A stretch of 64,000 nucleotides of DNA, taken from assembly GCF_030035675.1 (NCBI RefSeq), contig NC_084483.1, forward strand, positions 150,268,925-150,332,924. The letters are read 5' to 3'. Below are positions 53,501 to 63,843 of the stretch, in pieces. This stretch comes from Rhineura floridana (taxonomy: Eukaryota > Chordata > Lepidosauria > Squamata > Rhineuridae). The notes under the pieces are model-generated. The model was not told the DNA's origin and did not search any database. It saw only the letters and a program-made list of their open reading frames with translations. Each line of letters begins with the position of its first letter. Positions within the stretch are counted from its first letter, which is position 1. The position numbers and the translations under genes were made by a program.

Positions 53501-56500
53501 GAGCTGTATTTATTTTAAAAACATTTGCGGTCATAGACCCGAAGTACAAATAGACATCAACAGTACAAACAGATTTAAAACTTTTAAAATAGAAGATTCC
53601 TAATTTACAGTCCGAGATAATAAAAGCTGCCTTTTCCATATAATTTGAGCTATAAAAAGAAACTTGGCCACTGTTTTAGTTATAATCTTATCATTATCAG
53701 ACATTAGTAATTGGAGGAGCTTCTTATGTGAGCAGCCAGGGAAGGCCTTAAGAATTGGAGATATAAGCCTGGAGCGTAAATCCAAATAATAAGTGCATAC
53801 AAACAATATGTGTGCAATTGTTTCAGCCTCTCCCTGGGAGCAGGGACACAGCGCAGCTCTGGAGGAATTCCTCGAAAGCGGCCCTCTGTTCCCCTCACAG
53901 AGCTACAGTTTACAGAGTTCTCTGGGAAGAGGAATTGGTTGTTAAACCAATTGTGACTGTGGGGGGACTAGGGATCTTCTAACAACTCTTGGCACCCTTA
54001 ACAAACTACAGTTCCCAGGATTCTATGGCGGAAGCCATGACAGTTTAAAGTGGCATGATACTGCTTTACATGTTTAGTGAAAATGGGGCCTAACAGAGTC
54101 GCTAATAGTGTTCTGAGATAACTAGGATGCATTGGATGATACTGCATTTGTGTTCTGAGATATTGTGGTGTGGCATCAAAATGTGGGACACCTCAATGAT
54201 TGTATGAGGATTGGGAACAGATGGTTAGATTCTTGGTTTGATGTTGAAGCTTAAATTGTACAGCTTTAATTCCTACTACTAATTGTTCTTAGATCTGGAT
54301 TAATTGTGTGAGTTCTAAAGAGCAATGGGTGCTACTTCCTCTGCACATTGCAAGGAGCCATAAAAAAATTCCAGCTCTCTGGTATACGCACCTGAAACAT
54401 GCATGTGCTGGAAAATCCTGTGTTATGTGCACATATTATTGTTTCATTATTATAAACATTGATGTAATGGAAGCCTTTGCCACTTCGGAGTCTTCACCAT
54501 CCAGTCAGTATTCAGAGTATTCACTGACTGGTGTAAGGAAAGGAGGCCGCATTGTGTGTGTCTGCCTTGTACGTTAATCATGGTGGATAAGAGAACATGC
54601 TAATATGTCACAAAGCTTCATGATATGGACCCACTACTGTTTAGTCCCAAACAGAATTTCTGTAACTTCTAAATTAAATTTTATAACCTTATCCAGGCTT
54701 GAAAAATCCTGAAATGAGTATGTAGGGGTTGTCTATGTAGGCAGAATGGCAGCCTTGAGACCCAGTTAAAACAGTGGTCCTATGCCTACTTCATTTTAGC
54801 TCCAAAAATGATGCAGTAGGCATAGGACTACTGTTTTAATTGAGGTTATCGTACTTTGGACAAATAATGAGAAGACATGATTCACTAGAAAAGACAATGT
54901 GGGGAAAAACAGAAGGGAGTAGAAAAAGAAGAAGACCAAACAAGAGATGGCTTGATTCCATATAGGAAGCCACAGACCTGAATGTACAAGATCTGAACAG
55001 GGTGATTTACAACAGATGGTACTAGAGGTCGCTGATTCATAGGGTCGCCATAAGGGCTCCTGCTGGGAGAAAGGGCGGGATATAAATCAAATAATAAATA
55101 AATTAAATAAACAATAAATAAATAAGTCGTAATCGACTTGAAGGCATGTAATAACATGCCTACCTCAGAGTACATTCAGTTGACTTTTGTGGAATTTACT
55201 CATGGACATGATGTACAAGTAACATGACTAAGACCATCTAGAGTTCAGATGAATAACAATTTTAGCCAGATTCATAAAGGTTTCATATGGAGCTGTATCG
55301 TACTGATTGTCCAGTTATCCTGATTGACAACAGTTCTCCAGGATTGCAGAACGCAGTAACCTTCACCCTCCGCAAGAGCTCCTTTAACATGGCAATTGAG
55401 CCTGCAATGGCACTTGCATTATTATGGATGCATTGTGTGAAATATACTTACTGGGTTTGAACTGCTGCATCAGACCTTACCCTCTAAGGCTTCATCTTTC
55501 GGAATTTACTTCTTGTACATGTTTGTTGGTTTAGGGGTGAACTTGGAACATCTGCTTTCAGACTTCTTTTGCCTCCTTCCAAAGAGCAGACATACTGTTC
55601 CCAAGCCTAGTGATCTTCATGTGCAGATTGCATGGCGAGAGATAAACTTTGGGCGAAATTGCACTATAGAAATATTAAATCTTCATATCTAGTGGGGGTG
55701 TGAATTTCCAGACAAGTCTTAACAGGTACTATGAAACTCCCACAGTTAAGAGAAGGTCACTGATAACAAATTGCCTTTTTAGTAACTGGCTTATTTTGTG
55801 TTATTATTTAAGTAGTGATCTTGGTGTGCGGGCATCTCTCCAGTTATGACTATGACACTTCCCCCCCCCCCCCGGATTGTATTACATCTTATCACGTGCA
55901 TTCCTAGGCTTTGAGATTACGTATGTGAAGCACTCTAAAAGAACTGTATTAAAGGTTAAATATTGCCATGTTTTCTCCTTCTAAAGTACGCATATCTATT
56001 CAACCCCTTAACTTCACAGGACGAAGATGTGGTCAGAAAGATCAATCCAAGAGATCAAGACAGCAACAACAAGAGGTGCCAGCAAGTGCTAAGTGATCTT
56101 GAAGGAGTGTTCCAGCACTTGGAAATAATGTTCAGTTTGACATTGGTCCCACGAGTTCTTGTTCTGCTTGGGGGTACTGCTGTCAGCCCGAAAGAAATCT
56201 ATGAGATCAACCTGCAAGGTATCTCTGTGAATGGCGCTGATGAGAGCCTGCAGACAGCAGCCTGTATTCGCAAGCTTTTTCATTCGCTTTTCCTGGCGGA
56301 TGTGTTCAGTGAGCTTCAGGCTATTCCAACTGTGGGTGTCATTGTTATGGTTCAAGGGCACCGCAACTGTGGCATTAACTGGTTCAGACCCAAACTAAAC
56401 TACAAAGTGCCAACTCGAGGAAGGAAGCTGACTGTCAACTTGTCATGCAGTCACAGCCAGAGTGCAGCCGTTTCTGCCTGCCAGGAGATGAACTCTACCT

Positions 56501-56562
56501 CAGATGATTACATATGGTTTCAAGCCCCAGTGACAGTCAAAGGCTTCCGTTACTCTTCTTGA
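50515..56562 (+). CDS. MAD2L1BP: MAD2L1-binding protein (p31comet), complete, 3 coding exons
   Basis: p31comet binds closed MAD2 and, with TRIP13, silences the spindle assembly checkpoint. Exons: 50515-50545 (MAAPRATLRE plus one base), 50741-51021 (from VDLPLVADSG to GTPEQ) and 56020-56562 (DEDVVRKINP to the stop), all with GT/AG borders and matching phases. The product is about 284 aa against 274 for the human form. Recognisable blocks: LLKHVLYQRQQLPLPYEQL, LVPRVLVLLGG, SPKEIYEINL, AQGHRNCG-type VQGHRNCGINWFRPKLNYKV and the C-terminal DDYIWFQAPVTVKGFR. The N-terminal part of exon 2 is Ala/Val/Gly-rich and poorly conserved. Intron 2 (5 kb) is filled with nested repeats. It is transcribed away from GTPBP2. 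Confidence 0.96.
51588..53385 (-). mobile_element. L2 LINE fragment inside the MITE
   Basis: On the minus strand: RT start (NTPFLGKEIERVVAQQLQ, DYLDPFQSRFRPGYG, LLDLSVAFDTIDHGIL; 52855-53157), a worn middle, the post-RT part (GVLLNPTLSLEAQVTSV, VTSRLGYCNVLYVGLPL; 52155-52466), a decayed C-terminal domain (about 51850-52150) and the 3' end at about 51590 (atatcccgcccttcctccca). Left flank is a (TGTA)n run. Many frameshifts; clearly older than the L2 at 43475. Confidence 0.82.
53485..53886 (-). mobile_element. LINE C-terminal fragment with zinc knuckle, family unresolved
   Basis: A 10-bp duplication tgttcccctc (53475-53484 and 53887-53896) flanks 402 bp inserted in the MITE. On the minus strand it encodes CPCSQGEAETIAHILFVC, the C-C-H-C knuckle common after the RT of non-LTR elements, followed by a helix-rich stretch to about 53600, and a short A-rich 3' end at about 53500-53520. 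Confidence 0.6.
54766..54839. repeat. 25-bp inverted repeat (hairpin) at a BovB 5' junction
   Basis: The arms ttaaaacagtggtcctatgc... (54766-54790) and their complement (54815-54839) agree at 24 of 25 positions around a 24-bp loop. The loop contains tcattttagct, the reverse of BovB agctaaaatga, and direct BovB sequence starts right after the right arm. Confidence 0.8.
54840..55165 (+). mobile_element. BovB 3' end fragment with a small insertion
   Basis: It carries ttgaggttatcgtactttgg, aatgagaagacatgattcac, gaagccacagacctgaatgt and the tail cgtaatcgacttgaaggca. At about 55054-55127 the tail is interrupted by ggctcctgctgggagaaagg, gcgggatataaatc and an aaataaataag repeat, a short 3' end of an L2/CR1-type LINE or SINE. 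Confidence 0.8.
55175..56019. other. MAD2L1BP intron 2, unannotated part
   Basis: Nothing recognisable apart from a poly-C run at about 55860-55874 shortly before the last exon. Confidence 0.5.
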
Positions 56563-58526
56563 CAAAGTTTTTAAGGTGGAAACTTCCTATGTTGATATTG
56601 CTTTGTGGTAAATCTGATCAGCTGCCATCACAAGTTCTCCTCATTTGAATCTTTTCACCAGAGCCCTTTGAAATCTGTATTGAGCACTGCTGTATTCTCC
56701 AGAGCTACTTCCTTTCACATGATGGAACTTTGAAGTGGATCCACCTCTGATTATAGGAAGTGCCTTTGGAGAACTAATTTAAAGGGCAAAAAGTATTGCT
56801 TTAGGGTCCACTAATCTATCAAATGATACTTGAACTAGCTGTGCCAGTGTAGGAACGTCCTACAGGGTATTATGTTGTGGACTATGTTCACTTGTAGATA
56901 ACTATACAATGTTGATGAATGAATATGCATTCAGTGATTGTTCAAGAGTATGGCAAAAGCCATACAATTTGCTGCTTTTTCCTGTGTAGTGACTTAAAAC
57001 TGTTGAAGGGCCTGTTGTAAGGGTTATGGCCATAATTTGGATCAGTACAATTCTCCTCATGTCTGGAGGGATAATAGATTTTATATTCTCCACAGCTGGA
57101 CTATCTCAGCAAGGAAGGCTGGTTTAGAAATACCAATTTGATGGCACCCAGTTGCTTTGGATGATAAATTGCATAATCCCTGATCATTAATCTTGCTGCC
57201 TTAGGCTGCTGAGAACTGGAAGGCACCAGGTTGGGAAAGGCTTCCTCTGAACACTGATTTCTCTGAGTAGTGTCATAAATTACAAATTAGAGAGTGAAGT
57301 CTCTCTGAATTATTAACTATAAGTAAAATTATTGAAAAGCAAGCTTCCTTTGCTTTCCTAACATCTGAACTGTGTGAGTGCTCTGACCAAGCCTTCTTCT
57401 CTCATGTTGGCTTCTCTTAGTCAAAACCCAAAGCCAACATCGTAAACGCTCTCTTTTTGGACAATGGATTTTGTGCCCAATCCTTGTGTAATTTCAGTTT
57501 CTATAAAACTGTAGAAGTTCCTTTGCTGTGATTGAATCGAAATTCTAGGTCAGCTTTCCCAACCTGGTACTGTCCAGACGTTTTTAGACTCCTGTTCCTA
57601 TCAGCCCCAGCCAGCATACCCAATGGCAGATGTAGTAAAAACAAACATCTGCAGGGCATAAAGTTGTTATAGGCAACAATGAAGATTAGGGCCATAAAAT
57701 TGATTCTATACTGATCTGCTATAGTACATCATGACACTGATCCATTTCATGTTGTGATGGTGGCCTGTGTGTATTGTGGGGAGGGAAGTTATTGTTGGGC
57801 AAGCATTAGAGGAGACTAGTATATTTTTCCAAGCATTTTACCTAATTTAAACAAATCTATTAAGGGTTTGAATGGCTTTACAGTGAAATGAAGGAATAGG
57901 TCAGTGAGTTGAGAGACGGTGGCAGATCCCAGACTATGTTTTGGCAGGGGGGAAATTATCCAGACACATTCAAGATAGATGTACGGATAGCTTCATATTT
58001 TCCTACATTCACTCAGGCAAGATTTTGGGATGGGAAACAAAGAGTAATAAGGAACTGCAAACTGGATTTTGTATTGCTTGGAAGTTTCCAGGTTAGAAAC
58101 CTATGGGAAGTCTAAGAGTATCTATTACGTAATGGGATGCAACCACATCTTAAACATAGGGCATTTGAACTACTGCTGTTCACAGTGATGTTTACAGCTG
58201 TTCTGTCACAGAGCAGACAAACTCTTTAAAGGACGGTATCTATAATCTCACTGTAAACCCTTCAATTAAAGGTATCTCTAACCTTCTGCAGCATTATAGA
58301 TTACGTGACCCTTGTGTCATTTTGTATTGTATCCTAATTGTTCTGGAAGAGGCTAAAGAAAGAAGCTGTTCTAAAATAACATGCCTGTTGTTAGCTAATA
58401 AAGCACAAAAGATACTGCATCAGTTCCCTGAACACAGGCTGTAGTACAAAATATTATAGCTATTGGATTTATTTAAAATATTGCCTTCCTCAGAGAAAAT
58501 AGCATGGCTAGGGAGAAAACTGATTT
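56563..58526. other. MAD2L1BP 3' UTR and downstream intergenic DNA
   Basis: The 3' UTR starts here, but its end is unclear; a canonical aataaa is found only at 58397-58402. Two MITE pieces are present: gaaggcaccaggttgggaaa (57206-57242) and ctttcccaacctggtactgt to gccagcatacccaatggc (57548-57630). No other gene was recognised. Confidence 0.45.
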
Positions 58527-58618
58527 AGGCTGCAGTCCAATACACACTTACTTGGGAGTAAGTCCCATCGAACCCAATGGAGCTTACTTCTGAGTAGACA
58601 TGTATTGAATTGCAGCCT
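58527..58618. repeat. Short palindromic repeat, 92 bp
   Basis: The ends aggctgcagtccaatacaca and atgtattgaattgcagcct are near-perfect inverted copies, and the centre (gggagtaagtccc, then ggagcttacttctgagta) is also mirrored. It looks like a very short MITE. A worn relative is at about 43142-43210. Confidence 0.65.
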
Positions 58619-58639
58619 TTGCTTCTGAAGGAGTGCCTA

Positions 58640-59251
58640 TAATTTAGCGGCCTTTAGCCCTTGACAGTGCACCCAGTTCTAACTTTTTAAGCCTTGTGTG
58701 CAAATCCAGTTACAATCCACTATCCTTTTACAATCCAGAGTACTGTAAAAAAAAAGGTGATGAATCTTTTCCTCCATGGGCCACTTTTCCTTAGGAAAAA
58801 TCTGTCAGGACCACAACCCAGCAGTGTGGGGGGCCTAGAGCCACCAGCACATACCCTCATTTGTTTAGTTCTCTTCTCCCTCCCTTTTCCTCTTGCACAG
58901 CATTTGGGCTTAGATTGGCACAAAATGCAAAGTGGTTTTTTTTTTTAAACTAACTGTTTGAGGGGGTCTTAGGGCAGTGCAGGGGGATCACTCCCCAGCT
59001 GTGACCATCTACCAAAAATTGCCCTTGTAGCATGGCAGTTAGGCTTAAACAGTTTCCATGGAAATGATTTTCTAAAGCATAATTGGTGTGGGTGAGAATA
59101 TTTAATATTTGTGATTTTGTGAAAGTGGTGCTTCAATGAAATGTAAAAGGAATCTATCTTGTAACAAATCTTGTAAAATGACATTAAACAGACAACAACG
59201 CTACGGTCTTGCTTTTTAAAAAAATGCTTAAAAAAATGCTTTAAAAAAAGC
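58640..59251. other. Unassigned intergenic DNA
   Basis: No gene or clear repeat recognised before the CR1. The last 40 bp are A-rich (aaaaaatgctttaaaaaaag) and form the CR1 target. Confidence 0.45.
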
Positions 59252-61870
59252 CAAACTAGGAAATGTGGTAGTAATGGGTGACTTCAACTACCCGGACATA
59301 GACTGGCTGCATATGTGTTCCAATCATGACAAAGAAGCAAAGTTTCTAGATATTCTAAATGACTATTCCCTAGACCAGTTGGTCATGGAACCGACCAGAG
59401 GGACGGCAACCTTGGACTTAATCCTCAGTGGGGACCGGGACCTGGTGCGAGATGTAAGTGTTGTTGAACCGATTGGGAGCAGTGACCACAGTGCTATTAA
59501 ATTAAACATACATGTAACTGGCCAATTGCCACGAAAATCCAACACGGTCACATTTGACTTCAAAAGAGGAAACTTCACAAAAGTGAGGGGATTGGTAAAA
59601 AGAAAGCTGAAAAACAAAGTCCAGAGGGTCACATCACTCGAAAATGCTTGGAAGTTGTTTAAAAACACTATATTAGAAGCTCAACTGGAGTGCATACCGC
59701 AGATCAGAAAAGGTACCGCCAGGGCCAAGAAGATGCCAGCATGGTTAACGAGCAAAGTCAAGGAAGCTCTTAGAGGCAAAAAGTCTTCCTTCAGAAAATG
59801 GAAGTCTTGTCCGAATGAAGAAAATAAAAAAGAACACAAACTCTGGCAAAAGAAATGCAAGAAGACAATAAGGGATGCTAAAAAAGAATTTGAGGAGCAC
59901 ATTGCTAAGAACATAAAAACCAACAACAAAAAATTCTATAAATACATTCAAAGCAGGAGACCATCTAGGGAGACAATTGGACCCTTGGATGATAAGGGAG
60001 TCAAAGGTGTCCTAAAGAACGATAAGGAGATTGCAGAGAAGCTAAATGAATTCTTTGCATCTGTCTTCACAGTGGAAGATATAGGGCAGATCCCTGAACC
60101 TGAACTAACATTTGCAGGAAGGGATTCTGAGGAACTAAGACAAATAGTGGTAACGAGAGAGGAAGTTCTAAGCTTAATGGACAATATAAAAACTGACAAA
60201 TCACCGGGCCCGGATGGCATCCACCCGAGTGTTCTCAAAGAACTCAAATGTGAAATTGCTGATCTGCTAACTAAAATATGTAACTTGTCCCTCGGGTCCT
60301 CCTCCGTGCCTGAGGACTGGAAAGTGGCAAATGTAACGCCAATCTTCAAAAAGGGATCCAGAGGGGATCCCGGAAATTACAGGCCAGTTAGCTTAACTTC
60401 TGTCCCTGGAAAACTGGTAGAAAGTATTATTAAAGCTAGATTAACTAAGCACATAGAAGAACAAGCCTTGCTGAAGCAGAGCCAGCATGGCTTCTGCAAG
60501 GGAAAGTCCTGTCTCAGTAACCTATTAGAATTCTTTGAGAGTGTCAACAAGCATATAGATAGAGGTGATCCAGTGGACATAGTGTACTTAGACTTTCAAA
60601 AAGCGTTTGACAAGGTACCTCACCAAAGGCTTCTGAGGAAGCTTAGCAGTCATGGAATAAGAGGAGAGGTCCTCTTGTGGATAAGGAATTGGTTAAGAAG
60701 CAGAAAGCAGAGAGTAGGAATAAACGGACAGTTCTCCCAATGGAGGGCTGTAGAAAGTGGAGTCCCTCAAGGATCGGTATTGGGACCTGTACTTTTCAAC
60801 TTGTTCATTAATGACCTAGAATTAGGAGTGAGCAGTGAAGTGGCCAAGTTTGCTGACGACACTAAATTGTTCAGGGTTGTTAAAACAAAAAGGGATTGCG
60901 AAGAGCTCCAAAAAGACCTCTCCAAACTGAGTGAATGGGCGGAAAAATGGCAAATGCAATTCAATATAAACAAGTGTAAAATTATGCATATTGGAGCAAA
61001 CAATCTTAATTTCACATATACGCTCATGGGGTCTGAACTGGCGGTGACCGACCAGGAGAGAGACCTCGGGGTTGTAGTGGACAGCACGATGAAAATGTCA
61101 ACCCAGTGTGCGGCAGCTGTGAAAAAGGCAAATTCCATGCTAGCAATAATTAGGAAAGGTATTGAAAATAAAACAGCCGATATCATAATGCCGTTGTATA
61201 AATCTATGGTGCGGCCGCATTTGGAATACTGTGTACAGTTCTGGTCGCCTCATCTCAAAAAGGATATTCTAGAGTTGGAAAAGGTTCAGAAGAGGGCAAC
61301 CAGAATGATCAAGGGGATGGAGCGACTCCCTTACAAGGAAAGGTTGCAGCATTTGGGGCTTTTTAGTTTAGAGAAAAGGCGGGTCAGAGGAGACATGATA
61401 GAAGTGTATAAAATTATGCATGGCATGGAGAAAGTGGAGAGAGAAAAGTTCTTCTCCCTCTCTCATAATACTAGAACTCGTGGACATTCAAAGAAGCTGA
61501 ATGTTGGAAGATTCAGGACAGACAAAAGGAAGTACTTCTTTACTCAGCGCATAGTTAAACTATGGAATTTGCTCCCACAAGATGCAGTAATGGCCACCAG
61601 CTTGGATGGCTTTAAAAGAAGATTAGACAAATTCATGGAGGACAGGGCTATCAATGGCTACTAGCCATGATGGCTGTGCTGTGCCACCCTAGTCAGAGGC
61701 AGCATGCTTCTGAAAACCAGTTGCCGGAAGCCTCAGGAGGGGAGAGTGTTCTTGCACTCGGGTCCTGCTTGCGGGCTTCCCCCAGGCACCTGGTTGGCCA
61801 CTGTGAGAACAGGATGCTGGACTAGATGGGCCACTGGCCTGATCCAGCAGGCTTTTCTTATGTTCTTATG
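59252..61870 (+). mobile_element. Young CR1 LINE, copy B, 5'-truncated
   Basis: The element starts inside the ORF2 endonuclease and runs to the CR1-type 3' end with ttcttatgttcttatg at about 61854-61870. It is nearly identical to copy A on the opposite strand at 3555-7335 and supplies the 486 bp that copy A lacks. atgcttta occurs on both sides (about 59235-59242 and 61868-61876), a possible target duplication. It lies between MAD2L1BP and the EPHX1-like gene. Confidence 0.93.
59265..61664 (+). CDS. CR1 ORF2 protein, N-terminally truncated, open frame of 799 codons
   Basis: The frame keeps the second half of the APE endonuclease (MGDFNYPDIDW, TRGTATLDLILSG, GSSDHSAIKL), a basic linker, and an undamaged RT: KSPGPDGIHPS, NYRPVSLTSVPGKLVE, VYLDFQKAFDKVPH, SGVPQGSVLGPVLFNLFIND and the catalytic KFADDTKLF. 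The C-terminal domain ([39 protein letters not shown]) is complete to DRAINGY. In the intact element it nicks DNA and reverse-transcribes its RNA. The N-terminal endonuclease residues, including the SITETWW block, and ORF1 are missing because of 5' truncation, so this copy cannot act alone. Confidence 0.92.
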   Translation: MVVMGDFNYPDIDWLHMCSNHDKEAKFLDILNDYSLDQLVMEPTRGTATLDLILSGDRDLVRDVSVVEPIGSSDHSAIKLNIHVTGQLPRKSNTVTFDFKRGNFTKVRGLVKRKLKNKVQRVTSLENAWKLFKNTILEAQLECIPQIRKGTARAKKMPAWLTSKVKEALRGKKSSFRKWKSCPNEENKKEHKLWQKKCKKTIRDAKKEFEEHIAKNIKTNNKKFYKYIQSRRPSRETIGPLDDKGVKGVLKNDKEIAEKLNEFFASVFTVEDIGQIPEPELTFAGRDSEELRQIVVTREEVLSLMDNIKTDKSPGPDGIHPSVLKELKCEIADLLTKICNLSLGSSSVPEDWKVANVTPIFKKGSRGDPGNYRPVSLTSVPGKLVESIIKARLTKHIEEQALLKQSQHGFCKGKSCLSNLLEFFESVNKHIDRGDPVDIVYLDFQKAFDKVPHQRLLRKLSSHGIRGEVLLWIRNWLRSRKQRVGINGQFSQWRAVESGVPQGSVLGPVLFNLFINDLELGVSSEVAKFADDTKLFRVVKTKRDCEELQKDLSKLSEWAEKWQMQFNINKCKIMHIGANNLNFTYTLMGSELAVTDQERDLGVVVDSTMKMSTQCAAAVKKANSMLAIIRKGIENKTADIIMPLYKSMVRPHLEYCVQFWSPHLKKDILELEKVQKRATRMIKGMERLPYKERLQHLGLFSLEKRRVRGDMIEVYKIMHGMEKVEREKFFSLSHNTRTRGHSKKLNVGRFRTDKRKYFFTQRIVKLWNLLPQDAVMATSLDGFKRRLDKFMEDRAINGY

Positions 61871-61879
61871 CTTTAATGT

Positions 61880-62059
61880 GAATAAGATTCTTCTTTCCCC
61901 CTTGTTTTGTATGGCTGCAGCAGCCAGCTTCTCATAGAAAACCCTTGTCTGTCCAAAGCTTAAGTAGTAATAAATGCTTTAAGTACTTTAAGTTGTCCGA
62001 AAGCTTCTAACTCTTGGTTCATAGCGCTCTCTGCAAAGCTTGTGCCATTGAATGTTAAC
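61880..62059. other. Probable 3' UTR of the EPHX1-like gene
   Basis: This is the minus-strand sequence just past the EPHX1-like stop codon. No minus-strand aataaa was found before the CR1, so the true end may use a variant signal or lie further left. Confidence 0.3.
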
Positions 62060-63843
62060 TTACAAACGTTCCACCTTCTTCACAAACTGCCTGAAGTCTT
62101 GAGCTAAGAGCTCTGGTTCCTCAAACGCAGGAAAATGTGCGCCCTGTGCCATGTAGGTGTAGGTGACAATGTTCTTAAACTTCTTCTTTGCCCAGGAATG
62201 TGGGCTATGAGTAAGTTCATTGGGGAAGGCAGCAATACCAGTAGGAACATAAACTCCAAGCCTGTAGTAGAAGACACCATCTCTTTTCAAGAGCTTACTG
62301 GGTAACATAGAAACTATGATACATTTTTGCTTAGGAAACCCCGCTACTGTCTGTGGCATGTTAGATTCACCATGTACTTCCAAAGCCACCCATCATGGTC
62401 TCCTTTATCTTTTCCAATTTTTACTATGTATGCAAACTTCAGGTGCCTATGTCCAGCTATGGCTGTTTGACCAGTAAAGCAATTTCTGGACTGGAGCAGC
62501 CTGATTTCCAGTAACCTCACAACTGGATAATTACAGTGTGCTCCATGTGTGGCTATCCTTGATGATGGCCCAGAAGCTGCAGGTAGCACAGAATGCAGCA
62601 GGCAGTAAAATGGGATCGCAAGGCTGAATCCTGCACTGGCTGACTGTGAGCTAGAGGGCCTCATTCAAGATGTTAGTATGGGTATACAAAGCCCAAAACC
62701 TGGGGTCTAAGCGTTTAAAGGAGCAGCTCTTGCAATGCCTGCTGACTCATGCTTTGAGAACCCCAGTGGGAGACCTGCTCGTGGTCCTTTGCTGGGTATA
62801 ACCTGCTATGTAGTGACAGGAGACAGGGCCTCCTCTGTGATGGCACCTGGAATTCCCTCCTTGTGGAACGTCTGACTCCCAAATTGATGATATTCAGACG
62901 TCCATTGAAGGCTCATTTGTTCATTTAGACTTTTGGGACGTAAATGTGATCTGGAGTCCAACTGTATCTTTTGTATGCTGCGTTATGATATTTGCACTTT
63001 CAAATGTTTTAATTATCATTTTGTGATTGGTTGCACTTTATTATCCTGTAAAGTGCCCTGATGTCCTATGGCAGGAATAATACGGCTTTACTAGTGAAAT
63101 GGTTAGAAATCTTGTATCTTGCTCAAGTTATATTGGCAACCACAAGGGCTACACAGTTCTCTTCTTGCTGATGGGTTGCACGAGTTGGGTGTGACGTCTT
63201 TCCCCCTGCTTCATAGAGACAATGGGCTTTGTGATAGCTTGGGAAATTGGGAAAGAAGCCACCGTGGACTTCTGTGTTCTCACTGTGAACAGTTTAAGCA
63301 TCTTAAAACATGGGCTACAATTTAGTGAACTCCTTTGTGCCATTGGGACTGAAGCATAGAAGATTTCAAAACTTCAGATATAACTTGCTTTTGAAAGCAA
63401 ATTTGTTGCTTTCAGCTACAGAATGTGAACTATTCCAACAAGTTTTAGGGAAGATACTTTTTTTGCTAAGGTCAGATCTAAATACATTGTGCTTATATTA
63501 CGGTGATAGTACCAATAGTAGGACAAAGCGAGATATAGCAGAGGCAGGCAACATGACATGTAAAAATGTCTTAAAATAATATTTAGAGTATGTTTGCAGT
63601 GGGGTGGTTTATCTTACAGCAACATCTAGTACGTCTTCCTTACCTGGCATCTGGAGTAGTACTGGGGTTCTTGGAAAAATACTCCTTGTAAAAGCGCATT
63701 GATGACACAATGGAGGAAGTGACCCAGTAAATCATGACATTGGTCAAAAGGTCATCAAGAGAGTATTTCCTAAATAGGGGAGTCAAAAACATTAGCGTAG
63801 CGTTACCATCATAGTTTTGGCAGTTGGCCACAATTTGTTCCAC
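62060..63843 (-). CDS. EPHX1-like: Microsomal epoxide hydrolase-like gene, last two coding exons
   Basis: Alpha/beta hydrolase that opens epoxides with water at the endoplasmic reticulum. Two minus-strand exons, 63644-63843 and 62060-62261, join in phase (the split codon gives Arg). They encode KYSLDDLLTNVMIYW, then RFYKEYFSKN with the Glu expected as the acid member of the triad, then VYVPTGIAAFPNEL and AQGAHFPAFEEPELLAQD with the catalytic His. The nucleophile Asp lies in earlier exons beyond the right edge. The product ends at KKVERL with the stop at 62060-62062, about 133 residues seen of a family length near 455. Wording differs enough from mammalian EPHX1 that a lineage paralogue is likely. 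No break was seen. Confidence 0.88.
62455..63065 (+). mobile_element. L2 LINE 3' fragment, degraded
   Basis: It contains gatgatggcccagaagctgc, agcacagaatgcagcaggca, cctggaattccctccttgtg and cgtccattgaaggctcattt, the thumb and C-terminal wording of L2. It is in the intron between the two EPHX1-like exons, antisense to the gene, with many indels. Confidence 0.65.
63066..63643. other. EPHX1-like intron, unannotated part
   Basis: No exon, RNA or clear repeat recognised. The remaining 157 bp beyond the 63644-63843 exon to the window end are also intron. Confidence 0.45.

Larger units (their letters stand above)
51539..54090. mobile_element. MITE (PIF/Harbinger-like) split by two LINE insertions
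   Basis: The left end ggccctatctgcactataca (51539) mirrors the right end gtgaaaatggggcc (54090), and TAA flanks both (51536-51538, 54091-54093), the duplication typical of PIF/Harbinger. Inner arms tttaaactgtcatggcttcc (about 53395) and ggaagccatgacagtttaaa (about 54030) match the MITE at 7843-8160. An L2 (51588-53385) and a 402-bp LINE piece (53485-53886) lie inside. It sits in MAD2L1BP intron 2. Confidence 0.75.

Noticed and set aside
55860-55874. A poly-C run near the MAD2L1BP last exon as a regulatory element
   Set aside because: A simple homopolymer run with no further support; it is too far (about 145 bp) from the acceptor to be its pyrimidine tract.
57903-58115. A possible coding fragment (68 codons)
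   Set aside because: It weakly recalls the C-terminal part of a LINE, but no motif is firm enough to name it.
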